NCBI GenBank assembly: GCA_001423545.1
Contig: LMOK01000002.1
Location: 744,001-808,000, forward strand
Origin: Orlajensenia sp001423545
GTDB taxonomy: Bacteria > Actinomycetota > Actinomycetes > Actinomycetales > Microbacteriaceae
Length of the DNA stretch: 64,000 nucleotides
Direction of reading: 5' to 3'
How positions within the stretch are numbered: position 1 is the stretch's first letter; every line of letters starts with the position of its first letter. Under the pieces are notes generated by a model, which was not told where the DNA came from, did not search any database, and saw only the letters and a program-made list of their open reading frames with translations. The translations under genes and the position numbers were made by a program. Below, one piece after another: positions 33,301 through 40,798 of the stretch.

Positions 33301-33869
33301 CGAACGACCCCGACCAGATCCGGTCAGATATCGAGGCCACACGACGCAACCTCGGCAGCGATGTCGATGCGCTCGCCGACAAGGTCGACCCGTCGAAGAT
33401 CGCCCAGCGCCAGGCCGACAAGGCCAAGGACGCAGTGCGCTCCGTACGAGACCGCGTCATGGGCGTCGCCTCCGACGTGCACGACGACGCGAGCAGCGTG
33501 GGCGACACCGTCGCCGGCGCCGCACAGGGCGCCGTCGCGAAGGCGAAGGGCAACCCGCTCGCCGTCGGCCTCATCGCCTTCGGTGCCGGATGGCTGCTCT
33601 CGTCGTTGATCCCGCCGAGCGAGAAGGAGAAGCAGCTCACCACGACACTGACCGACGCCGCCCAGCCCCTCGTCGACGAGGTCAAGGATGTCGCCTCGAC
33701 CGTCGCCAGCGACCTCAAGGAGCCTGCGCAGAACGCCGCCGCAGCCGTGAAGGAGTCGGCGACGGATGCCGTCGACAACGTCAAGGCCGAGGCGACGTCG
33801 GCGGTCGACGACGTGAAGGACCAGGCCGCGGAGTCCCGCGACAACGTCCAGAGCGCGAGCTCGAACTAA
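33297..33869 (+). CDS. DUF3618 family protein
   Basis: A 190-residue protein starting with the DUF3618 signature DPDQIRSDIEATRRNLGSDVDALADKVDPSK, then a helical repeat region, one transmembrane segment (NPLAVGLIAFGAGWLLSSLIPP) and a long Ala/Asp/Val/Lys coiled tail with repeated VKxxATxAVDxVK units. The tail resembles desiccation-tolerance proteins. Last gene of the three-gene operon; a strong hairpin follows the stop. Function unknown. Confidence 0.85.
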   Translation: MTNDPDQIRSDIEATRRNLGSDVDALADKVDPSKIAQRQADKAKDAVRSVRDRVMGVASDVHDDASSVGDTVAGAAQGAVAKAKGNPLAVGLIAFGAGWLLSSLIPPSEKEKQLTTTLTDAAQPLVDEVKDVASTVASDLKEPAQNAAAAVKESATDAVDNVKAEATSAVDDVKDQAAESRDNVQSASSN

Positions 33870-33883
33870 CGAACACCCTTCGT

Positions 33884-33917
33884 CGAGCGTCGGCGCCCCA
33901 TCGGGGTCCGACGCTCG
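33884..33917 (+). terminator. Terminator hairpin after the DUF3618 operon
   Basis: A perfect 10-base inverted repeat, CGAGCGTCGG (33884-33893) and CCGACGCTCG (33908-33917), with an inner CCCC/GGGG pairing in the loop, lies 15 bases after the stop. The 3' arm and part of the loop are repeated after the adjacent assembly gap. Confidence 0.75.
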
Positions 33918-33937
33918 NNNNNNNNNNNNNNNNNNNN
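33918..33937. other. Assembly gap (20 N)
   Basis: Twenty undetermined bases. The 20 bases before the gap (33898-33917) and after it (33938-33957) are identical, so the gap was probably placed where an assembler could not resolve the terminator hairpin or a short tandem repeat. The true length may be zero or different. Confidence 0.9.
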
Positions 33938-33986
33938 CCATCGGGGTCCGACGCTCGACGTCGTTCCGAGAGAAGTGAGAATCGCC

Positions 33987-35045
33987 ATGTCCCCAGAACG
34001 TGCCCGTGAGAAGGCTGCGACGGCGCCCGCGCCCGACGACGAACGCAAGCCCGATTCGCCCACCGAGGTGACGAAGCGGTCGTGGGGCTACGTCCTGAAG
34101 AAGACGCTCCGGGAGTTCACCTCCGACCAGTGCTTCGACATCGCGGCCTCTCTCACCTACTACGCGGTGCTGTCCATCTTCCCCGCTCTGCTCGCGCTCA
34201 CCTCGCTGCTCGGCGTCTTCGGACAGGGACAGGAGGCGATCGACGAGCTTCTCGGGATCGTCTCCGAGGTCGCACCGGGATCGACCGTGGACGTCATCCG
34301 TGAGCCGCTCGAGCAGTTCGCCTCGTCGCCGGCCGCGGGATTCGCCCTCGTCACCGGAATCGTGCTGGCCATCTGGTCGGCATCCGGCTACGTCGGCGCC
34401 TTCAGTCGAGCGATGAACCGCATCTACGAGATCGAGGAGGGGCGGCCGTTCTGGAAGCTCCGCCCGATGCAGCTGCTCGTCACGATCGTCGCCATCGTGC
34501 TCATCCTCATCATGGCGGCGGTGCTCGTGCTGTCGGGCCCGGTGCTCGACGCCGTCGGCGACGCGATCGGACTGGGCGCCGCTCTCAAGCTGGCCTGATC
34601 CATCGTGAAGTGGCCGATCCTCGCCCTGGCCGTGATCCTCATCATCGCGGTGCTCTACTACTCCACCCCGAACGCGAAGCAGCCGAAGTTCCGATGGATG
34701 AGCATCGGGGCGGCGGTCGCGCTCATCCTCCTCGTCCTCGCCTCGGTCGGCTTCGGTCTCTACGTCGCCAACTTCTCGAACTACGACCGCACCTACGGCT
34801 CGTTCGCCGGCATCATCGTCTTCCTGCTCTGGCTCTGGATCGCGAATCTGGCCCTGCTGTTCGGTGCGGAGCTGGATGCCGAACTCGAACGCGGGCGTCA
34901 GCTGCAGGCCGGGATCGAGGCCGAGCAGGACATCAAGTTGCCTCCGCGCGACACAGCCAAGAGCGACAAGGCCGCAGCGAAGGAGAAGGAGGATGTCGAG
35001 GAGGGTCGCCGCATTCGCGAGAGCAGCAACGCGGACCGCGACTGA
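33987..35045 (+). pseudogene. YihY/virulence factor BrkB family membrane protein, interrupted by an in-frame TGA
   Basis: The 353-codon frame encodes a YihY/BrkB protein (formerly misnamed ribonuclease BN) of about six transmembrane helices: SWGYVLKKTLREFTSDQCFDIAASLTYYAVLSIFPALLAL at the start, SGYVGAFSRAMNRIYEIEEGRP in the middle and YDRTYGSFAGIIVFLLWLWIANLALLFGAELDAELER at the end. Codon 204 (34596-34598) is TGA, followed in the same frame by SIVKWPILALAVIL, which continues the family sequence. Relatives usually have Trp near this place, so a TGG to TGA change or a sequencing error is likely. If real, the product is a 203-residue truncation. Confidence 0.85.
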
Positions 35046-35069
35046 GCTCGGGGATGCGTCTCGAAGCGC

Positions 35070-35255
35070 TCAGGGCTCGCCGTCATGCTCGGCCGGGGAC
35101 GTGTCGGCGAGGCGGTCGTCTTCGGCTGCCGCCGGTTCCGACATCCGTCGCCCCATGGCGAGGGCCTCGTTCGGCTCGTGCTCCGCGAGGAGGGGATGCT
35201 CGGTGTGCGCTCCGGTGTCGACCTGCGCTCCATCTGCCGTTGTCGAATCCGTCAT
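35070..35255 (-). CDS. Small acidic hypothetical protein
   Basis: A 61-residue hydrophilic, acidic protein beginning MTDSTTADGAQVDTGAHTEH. No family is recognised. The case for a real gene rests on its promoter: TGTCAACCCC is 27 bases before TTCACT, which is six bases before the ATG, exactly the layout seen upstream of the alcohol dehydrogenase. It ends 24 bases from the convergent YihY gene. Probably disordered. Confidence 0.5.
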   Translation of the reverse strand: MTDSTTADGAQVDTGAHTEHPLLAEHEPNEALAMGRRMSEPAAAEDDRLADTSPAEHDGEP

Positions 35256-35261
35256 GGTGCC

Positions 35262-35300
35262 AGTGAACTCCTGCCCCGGCGCGAGCGGCAGGGGTTGACA
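35262..35300 (-). promoter_or_regulatory. TGTCAA-N27-TTCACT promoter element
   Basis: Minus-strand TGTCAA (35300-35295), continuing CCCCTGC, then 27 bases, then TTCACT (35267-35262), six bases before the start codon at 35255. Shares the 14-base CTGTCAACCCCTGC with the alcohol dehydrogenase promoter. Confidence 0.5.
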
Positions 35301-35349
35301 GGCGCGGACGAGGGGGATTGCGCCGGTCTACCCGCGGTCAACCGGCGGC

Positions 35350-35961
35350 CTACCGGCGGTCGACCTCGGCGAGGAAGTCGAGGACGCGGCCGGTGAGAAG
35401 CGCTGCCGCCTGCTCGTCGTAATCGGGCAACGACGAATCCACGAAGAGATGCGTGTCGCCCGGGTACAGGAACAACTCCGCGTTCTGGGCCGTGGCCAGC
35501 AGGTCGCGTGCAGCATCCAGATCGCCGTCGTCGACGAAGAGGGTGTCGGCGTCCATGGCGTGCACCTGCACGGGCACCTGCTCGGGCCACGTTTCGCCGA
35601 ACTCTGAGACCGGCACGAACGAGTGGAGGAGCAGTGCACCGCGCGCCCTCGGATCGGTCTGTGCCAGCTTCTGAGCAGGAAGGACGCCCAGCGAGAAGCC
35701 CGCGTAGACGCGCCTGCCCCGGCTGTCGCTGTCGCTGTCGCTGTCGCCGAGGGCGTCGACCGCGGCAACGCCGTCATCGAGGAGCTTCTCGAATCCGATC
35801 TGGCGGGCGAATGCCAGGCCTTCGTCGAGAGTCTCGAAGGTGTGGCCGGAGTAGAGGTCGGGGACGGTGACAGTGTGCCCGGCGGCCGTCAACTGCTCCG
35901 CGAAGGCTGCGACGCCCGCGGTCAGGCCCTGGGCGTGATGGAAGAGGACGACGTCGGCCAT
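35350..35961 (-). CDS. Dienelactone hydrolase family protein
   Basis: A 203-residue alpha/beta hydrolase. It begins MADVVLFHHAQGLTAGVAAF, has the nucleophile elbow in YAGFSLGVLPAQ with Ser in place of the Cys of classical dienelactone hydrolase, the acidic residue region DADTLFVDDGD and the catalytic His in PGDTHLFVDSS. The Ser variant suggests an esterase rather than a true dienelactonase. Four tandem copies of a six-base unit (35723-35746) encode a DSDSDSDS linker ahead of the elbow. Substrate unknown. Confidence 0.87.
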   Translation of the reverse strand: MADVVLFHHAQGLTAGVAAFAEQLTAAGHTVTVPDLYSGHTFETLDEGLAFARQIGFEKLLDDGVAAVDALGDSDSDSDSRGRRVYAGFSLGVLPAQKLAQTDPRARGALLLHSFVPVSEFGETWPEQVPVQVHAMDADTLFVDDGDLDAARDLLATAQNAELFLYPGDTHLFVDSSLPDYDEQAAALLTGRVLDFLAEVDRR

Positions 35962-36135
35962 GGGTGCTCGCTTTCGTTCGAGAGTGACCTGCTGCTTCGT
36001 ATCGGATGCTACTGCGCCCCTCTGTCAGTCCCGCTCGGTGAGGCCCGGGCGAGGCCCGCGGCCGAAACGCTCCCGACTGGGCGTACACACCATCGAATCT
36101 GACTGTGTACAACCAGCTGAAGAATCGTCACTGTG

Positions 36136-36145
36136 TGCTAGAATA
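36136..36145 (+). promoter_or_regulatory. Extended -10 promoter upstream of DUF222/HNH gene
   Basis: TGTGCTAGAAT (TG-n-TAGAAT, with TAGAAT at 36140-36145) is an extended -10 box with no clear -35. It would begin transcription near 36152, about 80 bases before the likely start of the DUF222 gene. The rest of 35962-36232 shows no gene. Confidence 0.5.
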
Positions 36146-36232
36146 GGGTCACTCTCAAGCACCCGTGCCGTGACCTGTGATGGAGTACCGGATGGCCACA
36201 TCCACGCACCTGCACGAGACCCGGCTCCCCCT

Positions 36233-37385
36233 GTGAGCGCCGACATTCCCGCGCGTCCGCCCGGCACCACGGTTGCGACCGGGCTCGACCTGATCCTGGA
36301 CCGGCTCGACGAGGCCGTCGACGCCCGTACGGACGAGACCCGGGCGCAGGCCCGCCTGTGGACGGCGGTGGCGGAACTGCTGCGGTTGGCGCGAGCGAAC
36401 CCGCACCTCTACCTCCGCACCACCGGCACCGCACAACCCGACGCGATCGCTCTCGCCGAAGACGTCGCCGCCTACGACGCCGGCCTCCGGCTACGCATGA
36501 CGTCGGGTCAGGTGCGCCACCTCGCCCACCGCGCCCAATCGTTGGAAGACCGACTCCCGCAGCTGCACGCCGCATTCACGACCGGCGCCACCACGGCGGC
36601 ACATGTGAACACGACCCTGGACCTGCTGGTCGGCTGGGACGACGCATCGGGGGTGGCGTCCTTCGATGAGCAACTCGCCGATGCGGCTACCACCCTCACT
36701 GTGGCAGCCTTCCGGCGCCGCGCCCGCCACCTGAAGGGCACCCTCCACCCGGAGCCCGCCGAGACTCTGCATGCCCGCGCGTTCACCGCCCGGCGAGTCG
36801 ATCTGGAACCGGTCGAGGACGGTATGGCGTGGATCCACCTCCTCGTCTCGGCCNNNNNNNNNNNNNNNNNNNNNNNNNNNNNNNNNNNNNNNNNNNNNNN
36901 NNNATCCGCATCCTGGCCCGCCTCACCGGCACCGCTCGAGCCGTCCAGAAGGGCACCACCCGCTCCGATCCCGGCTGGCGTACCCGCAGTCAGATCCGCG
37001 CCGACCTCGCCGCCGGCTGGCTCGCCGGCGACGACACCCCCACCGCCGCGCAAGTACGCCCCATCCTCCTCGTGCCGATGCTGTCGCTCCTCGGGGAGGG
37101 CACCGAACCCACCGTGCTGCGCGGCTACGGACCGATCGACCGGGCCAGCGCCGCCCGCCTCCTCACCCAGGCACCCGCATTCCGCCGGGTGCTCACCGAC
37201 CCGATCAACGGCGAGAAACTCGTCTACGACCGCACCCGATACACGCCAACCCAGGCGCAACGCGACTGGGTNNNNNNNNNNNNNNNNNNNNNNNNNNNNN
37301 NNNNNNNNNNNNNNNNNNNNNNNNNNNNNNNNNNNNNNNNNNNNNNNNNNNNNNNNNNNNNNNNNCCGCCAGCCCCATCCACTGA
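36233..37385 (+). CDS. DUF222 domain HNH endonuclease-like protein, with two assembly gaps
   Basis: The readable parts are a DUF222 protein: LDLILDRLDEAVDARTDE, LRMTSGQVRHLAHRAQSLEDRLPQLHAAF, WDDASGVASFDEQL and RRRARHLKGTLHPEP before the first gap, and ARLTGTARAVQKGT, RSQIRADLAAGWLAG and ERYGP-like PIDRASAARLL before the second. The HNH nuclease domain expected at the C-terminus falls in the 94-base gap. The parts lie in different frames, so gap lengths are not trustworthy and the gene could equally be broken. GTG 36233 or GTG 36170 is the start; the end near 37385 is uncertain. This multicopy family is typical of Microbacteriaceae and often collapses in assemblies. Confidence 0.7.
36854..36903. 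other. Assembly gap (50 N)
   Basis: Fifty undetermined bases inside the DUF222/HNH gene. The reading frame changes across it, so its stated length is unlikely to be exact. Confidence 0.95.
37272..37365. other. Assembly gap (94 N)
   Basis: Ninety-four undetermined bases where the HNH nuclease motif of the DUF222 gene should lie. Confidence 0.95.
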
Positions 37386-37538
37386 AGCTTCGAACGCGCG
37401 CTCCGCGCGGTCCTCAGCGAGCAGGCCGTGAGCGAGACCTCCAACGAGCGCGCCCACCACCCCGCTCATTGAGGCCCGACGCAGTCGCGGCCGAAACGCA
37501 CCCGCCGTCAGCCGCGCGCGCAACCCGACGCGCGCGCC

Positions 37539-38063
37539 CTACGCGACGTGTGCGTCGGCCGGGCTGTCGACAGCCCCATGACGCCGCAGCACCAGTGGAA
37601 GCACCACCCACAGACCGAGTGCCACGACGATCACGGCTCCTCCGGCGATCCATCCTGCGGGCGCGGGAAGGAGGAAGTCGAACAGGAACAGCACGATCCC
37701 GGCGAACAGCAAAGAGCTCGCGGCCAGACAGGCGATCAGGATGCGGCTGCCGACGCTCACCAGCACGGGCTTCGCGTGCCGGCGGAAGAGCAGGCGGTGC
37801 AGACTCACGGGGGTGAGCACGAGCAGAGTGAGGAGCACGGCACCGATCACGAGGGTGAGGTAGACGCCGACATCGAATGAGCTGAGCTGGTCGAAGCGAG
37901 ACTGGAACGGAAGGGTGAGCAGGAAGCCCGCGAGGATCTGCGTTCCGGTCTGGAGAACGCGGAACTCCTGCAGCAGCTCGTCCCAGTTTCGATCGGATCG
38001 CTCGGTCGCGGTCTCGTCCCGACCGTCGTTCGGGTCAGCGTCGGTGATGATGGGATCGGCCAC
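37539..38063 (-). CDS. DUF6328 family membrane protein
   Basis: A 174-residue protein with a charged N-terminus, the signature LLQEFRVLQTGTQILAGFLLTLPFQSRF, and four transmembrane helices, as in DUF6328. The family is widespread in actinobacteria and of unknown function. The TGTCAA-N27-TACGCT element upstream places it in the same probable regulon as the Mn-catalase and alcohol dehydrogenase, which hints at an envelope-stress role (inference). Confidence 0.85.
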   Translation of the reverse strand: MADPIITDADPNDGRDETATERSDRNWDELLQEFRVLQTGTQILAGFLLTLPFQSRFDQLSSFDVGVYLTLVIGAVLLTLLVLTPVSLHRLLFRRHAKPVLVSVGSRILIACLAASSLLFAGIVLFLFDFLLPAPAGWIAGGAVIVVALGLWVVLPLVLRRHGAVDSPADAHVA

Positions 38064-38110
38064 GGGGTCTCCGTCCTTGTCGGCTGTCGATGCTCACGTC
38101 TCGTCGCCCG

Positions 38111-38149
38111 AGCGTAGCCGAGATCGCCGATCGCGATCCGGCCTTGACA
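38111..38149 (-). promoter_or_regulatory. TGTCAA-N27-TACGCT promoter element
   Basis: Minus-strand TGTCAA (38149-38144), then 27 bases, then TACGCT (38116-38111), about 48 bases before the DUF6328 start codon. The DUF72 stop codon touches the TGTCAA end of the element. Confidence 0.55.
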
Positions 38150-38878
38150 TCACGCACCGACGAAGCGTCTCAGCGTCGTGGCGTTGCGCACGGCGTTGCC
38201 GCCTCCGTCGTTGTTGAAGTAGACGAAGACATCCCGGCCCTGGTCGTCCCACTCCCGCAACCGTCCTGCCCACCAGCCGAGGTCGGTGTCGGAGTACGAG
38301 CCTCCGTAGAGGTGCTCATGGTCGGGTCCGTGCATGCGCACGTAGACGATCGACGCCGTGGCCCGGAGGATGCAGGGCAGGCGCGCCCCGCTCATGACCA
38401 CGTAGGCGGCGTCGTGAGTCTCCAGCATCCGGAAGACGTCCTCGCAGTTCCACGACGGATGCCGGAACTCGACCGCGACCCGCACCCATGGTGGCAGTTT
38501 CTCGAGGAAGAAGGAGAGGCGACCGTCGTCGCGTTCCATCCCCGGGGGCAGCTGCACCAACAACACGGCGCGCTTGTCGCCGAGCTCGTGCCAACCCGCT
38601 GTGATGCGGCCGATCCACTCCTCGGGCGCGTAGAGCTTCTTGGCATGGGTGAGGCCGCGCGGCGCCTTCACCGACAGCAGGAAGCCGTCGGGCAGCCGCT
38701 GCTTCCAGCTCTGAAACGCCGCCGGCTTCGGCCAGCGGTAGAAGCTGGCGTTGAGTTCCACCGTGGAGAAGTGCTCGACGTACCTCTCTAGACGGTCCCG
38801 CGGCGGGAGGGCGGGCGCGTACAGCACGTTCTCCCAGTGGTCGTAGCTCCACCCCGATGTTCCGATGTGGATGACCAC
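38150..38878 (-). CDS. DUF72 family protein
   Basis: A 242-residue TIM-barrel protein of the DUF72 (YecE-like) family. It shows IHIGTSGWSYDHWENVLY at the N-terminus, FSTVELNASFYRWPKP, FLLSVKAPRGLTHAKKL, VAVEFRHPSWNCEDV and the C-terminal VFVYFNNDGGGNAVRNA. The enzymatic function of the family has not been settled. Twelve bases separate it from the LLM oxidoreductase upstream on the same strand, so the two are probably co-transcribed. Confidence 0.92.
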   Translation of the reverse strand: MVIHIGTSGWSYDHWENVLYAPALPPRDRLERYVEHFSTVELNASFYRWPKPAAFQSWKQRLPDGFLLSVKAPRGLTHAKKLYAPEEWIGRITAGWHELGDKRAVLLVQLPPGMERDDGRLSFFLEKLPPWVRVAVEFRHPSWNCEDVFRMLETHDAAYVVMSGARLPCILRATASIVYVRMHGPDHEHLYGGSYSDTDLGWWAGRLREWDDQGRDVFVYFNNDGGGNAVRNATTLRRFVGA

Positions 38879-38890
38879 GGATGCCTCGTC

Positions 38891-39847
38891 TCAGCCTGTG
38901 ACGAGTCGAGGGCGCAGTTCTTTCTCGAAGAAAACGAAGAAGCCGTCGGCGTCCGGGCCGGTGTTCATCAGCGCGACGTGGTCGAAGCCGGCGTCGGTGA
39001 ACTGCCCGATGACCTCGAGGTGCCGCTCCACGTCGGGGCCGCACGCGAACTGCTCGCGGATGTCGTCCTCGCGCACCGTGGCGGCGGCAGCCTCGAAGTT
39101 GACCGGATTCGGCAACTCGGCCAACACCTTCCAGCCGGCGACCGACCAGGCGTTCGTCGTGTGGGCCGCCTTGACGGCGGCCTCCTCGGTCGGCGCCCAG
39201 GCGAGAGGTGCCTCGCAGTAGAGGGGGCCGGTACCGCCAGCGTCGCGGTATCCCGAGACGAGGTCGCTCTTCGGCTCGACGGCGAACAACCCGTCTCCGT
39301 GCTCGGCGGCGAGGGCGATCGAGTCGGGGCCGCTCACGGCGACGGCCAGGGTCGGCAACACGTCGGGCAGGTCGAAGATGCGGGCGTCCTCGAGCTTGAG
39401 GTAGGTGCCGTCGTAGTTCTGGTAACCGCCCTTCCAGAGGAGGCGGATGATGTCGAGCGCCTCGTCGAACATGGCGTGGCGCTCGTGCACCCCGGGGAAT
39501 CCGCGACCCACGATGTGCTCGTTGAGTCGCTCACCCGACCCGACGCCCAGGGTGAATCGACCGTCGGAGAGGAGGGCGAGCGTGGCCGCGGCCTGCGCGA
39601 TGATCGCCGGGTGGTAGCGCACGCTCGGGCAGGTGACGCCGGTGGCCAACTCGAGGGTCGTGGTCTTGGCGGCGATGGCGCTGAGCACGTTCCAGACGAA
39701 GGGGGAGTGACCCTGAGCCTCCACCCACGGATGGAAGTGGTCGCTCATCTCTACGAAGTCGAAGCCCGCCTGTTCGGCGCGCACCGCCTGCCGCACGAGT
39801 TCCTGAGGGCCGAAGGCTTCGGCGACGAGCTTGTATCCGATCTTCAT
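38891..39847 (-). CDS. LLM-class F420-dependent oxidoreductase, G6PD-like
   Basis: A 318-residue luciferase-like TIM-barrel oxidoreductase expected to use coenzyme F420. It begins MKIGYKLVAEAFGPQELVRQ and contains FDFVEMSDHFHPW, LELATGVTCPSVRYHPAIIAQ, GRFTLGVGSGERLNEHIVG and FAVEPKSDLVSGY, matching the F420-dependent glucose-6-phosphate dehydrogenase-like group. The actual substrate need not be G6P. TAGCGT ends six bases before the ATG, so the transcript is probably leaderless, and a perfect 10-base palindrome lies over the -35 region. Confidence 0.9.
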   Translation of the reverse strand: MKIGYKLVAEAFGPQELVRQAVRAEQAGFDFVEMSDHFHPWVEAQGHSPFVWNVLSAIAAKTTTLELATGVTCPSVRYHPAIIAQAAATLALLSDGRFTLGVGSGERLNEHIVGRGFPGVHERHAMFDEALDIIRLLWKGGYQNYDGTYLKLEDARIFDLPDVLPTLAVAVSGPDSIALAAEHGDGLFAVEPKSDLVSGYRDAGGTGPLYCEAPLAWAPTEEAAVKAAHTTNAWSVAGWKVLAELPNPVNFEAAAATVREDDIREQFACGPDVERHLEVIGQFTDAGFDHVALMNTGPDADGFFVFFEKELRPRLVTG

Positions 39848-39872
39848 GCTTCGACGCTACGCAGCCCACGGT

Positions 39873-39895
39873 GATCGGCAAGGTGCTTGCCGATC
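39873..39895 (-). promoter_or_regulatory. Perfect palindrome upstream of LLM oxidoreductase gene
   Basis: GATCGGCAAG (39873-39882), three bases, CTTGCCGATC (39886-39895): a perfect 10-base inverted repeat centred about 37 bases before the start codon and inferred transcription start. Its place over the -35 region suggests a repressor or activator site rather than a terminator; no U-tract follows. Confidence 0.55.
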
Positions 39896-39920
39896 GCGAC
39901 CGAGGGGTCCACAATGCGGC

Positions 39921-39957
39921 GCGCACGGGGTGCCCCGGCGCGCACGGGGTGCCCCGG
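39921..39957. repeat. Tandem GC-rich hairpin repeat
   Basis: Two identical 18-base units (39921-39938 and 39940-39957), each containing the palindrome CGGGGTGCCCCG. They lie just beyond the HAD phosphatase stop codon on the minus strand and are likely a double terminator. Confidence 0.6.
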
Positions 39958-39972
39958 GGCGCGCGGGGCGCG

Positions 39973-40641
39973 TCAGCCGAGCAGCGCGATCTCGTCGAGA
40001 CGATCGAGCAGGTCGGCCGGGTCGTCGAAGACGGCCCGGGCTCCGGCATCCGTCAGCAGATCGGCGGAGATTCCTCCCGAGAGCACTCCGTAGGGCGTGA
40101 CGCCGGCCCTCACCGCCGCCGTCATGTCCCATACGGAGTCTCCGACGAAGATGGCGTGGTCGGCGTCGACGTCGGCCCGCGACAGGGCGACGCGCACGAT
40201 GTCGGGTTCGGGCTTGGCGGTGTCGACATCGTCGGCGTTCGTGGTGGCGGAGATGGCGTCGTCGGCGTCGATCACGGGAAGCAGGAGGTCGAGCTCCTTC
40301 TGGGGAGCCGAGGTCGCGAGCACGACGATCACTCCTCGCTCGGAGAGCGTCTGCAGCAGCCGTTGCACCCCGTCGAAGGCACGGAGCCGGGGCGCGAGCT
40401 CGGTGTAGTAGGTCGAGTTGAGCTCGGTCGCCCGCGATGTCCAGTCAGCGTCCCTCGTGCCGACGAGCGATTCGATGAGCTGGTCGCCGTCCTGGCCGAT
40501 CGCTCGGTGGATGCGCCACGCATCGACGTCGACCCCCATGTCGCGGAAGGCGTGTTGCCATGCCTCGACGTGCAGGTAGTTCGAGTCCACGAGTGTGCCG
40601 TCGATGTCGAAGAGGACCGCTACGGATGGTGTCGTCGTCAT
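39973..40641 (-). CDS. HAD-superfamily phosphatase (phosphoglycolate phosphatase-like)
   Basis: A 222-residue HAD hydrolase with cap domain type C1. Motif I is VLFDIDGTLVDS with nucleophile Asp12 and Asp14, motif II is VVLATSAPQ, the Lys of motif III is in DTAKPEPDIV, and motif IV is IFVGDSVWDMTAA. It should remove phosphate from a small phosphorylated metabolite such as phosphoglycolate or a sugar phosphate. The substrate cannot be decided from sequence. Confidence 0.9.
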   Translation of the reverse strand: MTTTPSVAVLFDIDGTLVDSNYLHVEAWQHAFRDMGVDVDAWRIHRAIGQDGDQLIESLVGTRDADWTSRATELNSTYYTELAPRLRAFDGVQRLLQTLSERGVIVVLATSAPQKELDLLLPVIDADDAISATTNADDVDTAKPEPDIVRVALSRADVDADHAIFVGDSVWDMTAAVRAGVTPYGVLSGGISADLLTDAGARAVFDDPADLLDRLDEIALLG

Positions 40642-40798
40642 GATGCCCCTCGATCGGTTCCGGAAACTCGCACTTTACGCGCCTCGATCCGTATCTACGG
40701 AGGGTTGCGAGCGGCGGTCAGATCGGGCGCGGCCGATCATAGGCGCATCAGGCGTCTTAAGCTTGAGGGGCACCCAACAGGAAGCTCCCACCCACCCC

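Noticed and set aside
39921..39957. Possible CRISPR-like or mobile-element repeat
   Set aside because: Only two adjacent 18-base GC palindromes without spacers, placed after a stop codon; a terminator is a better explanation. No CRISPR array was seen anywhere.
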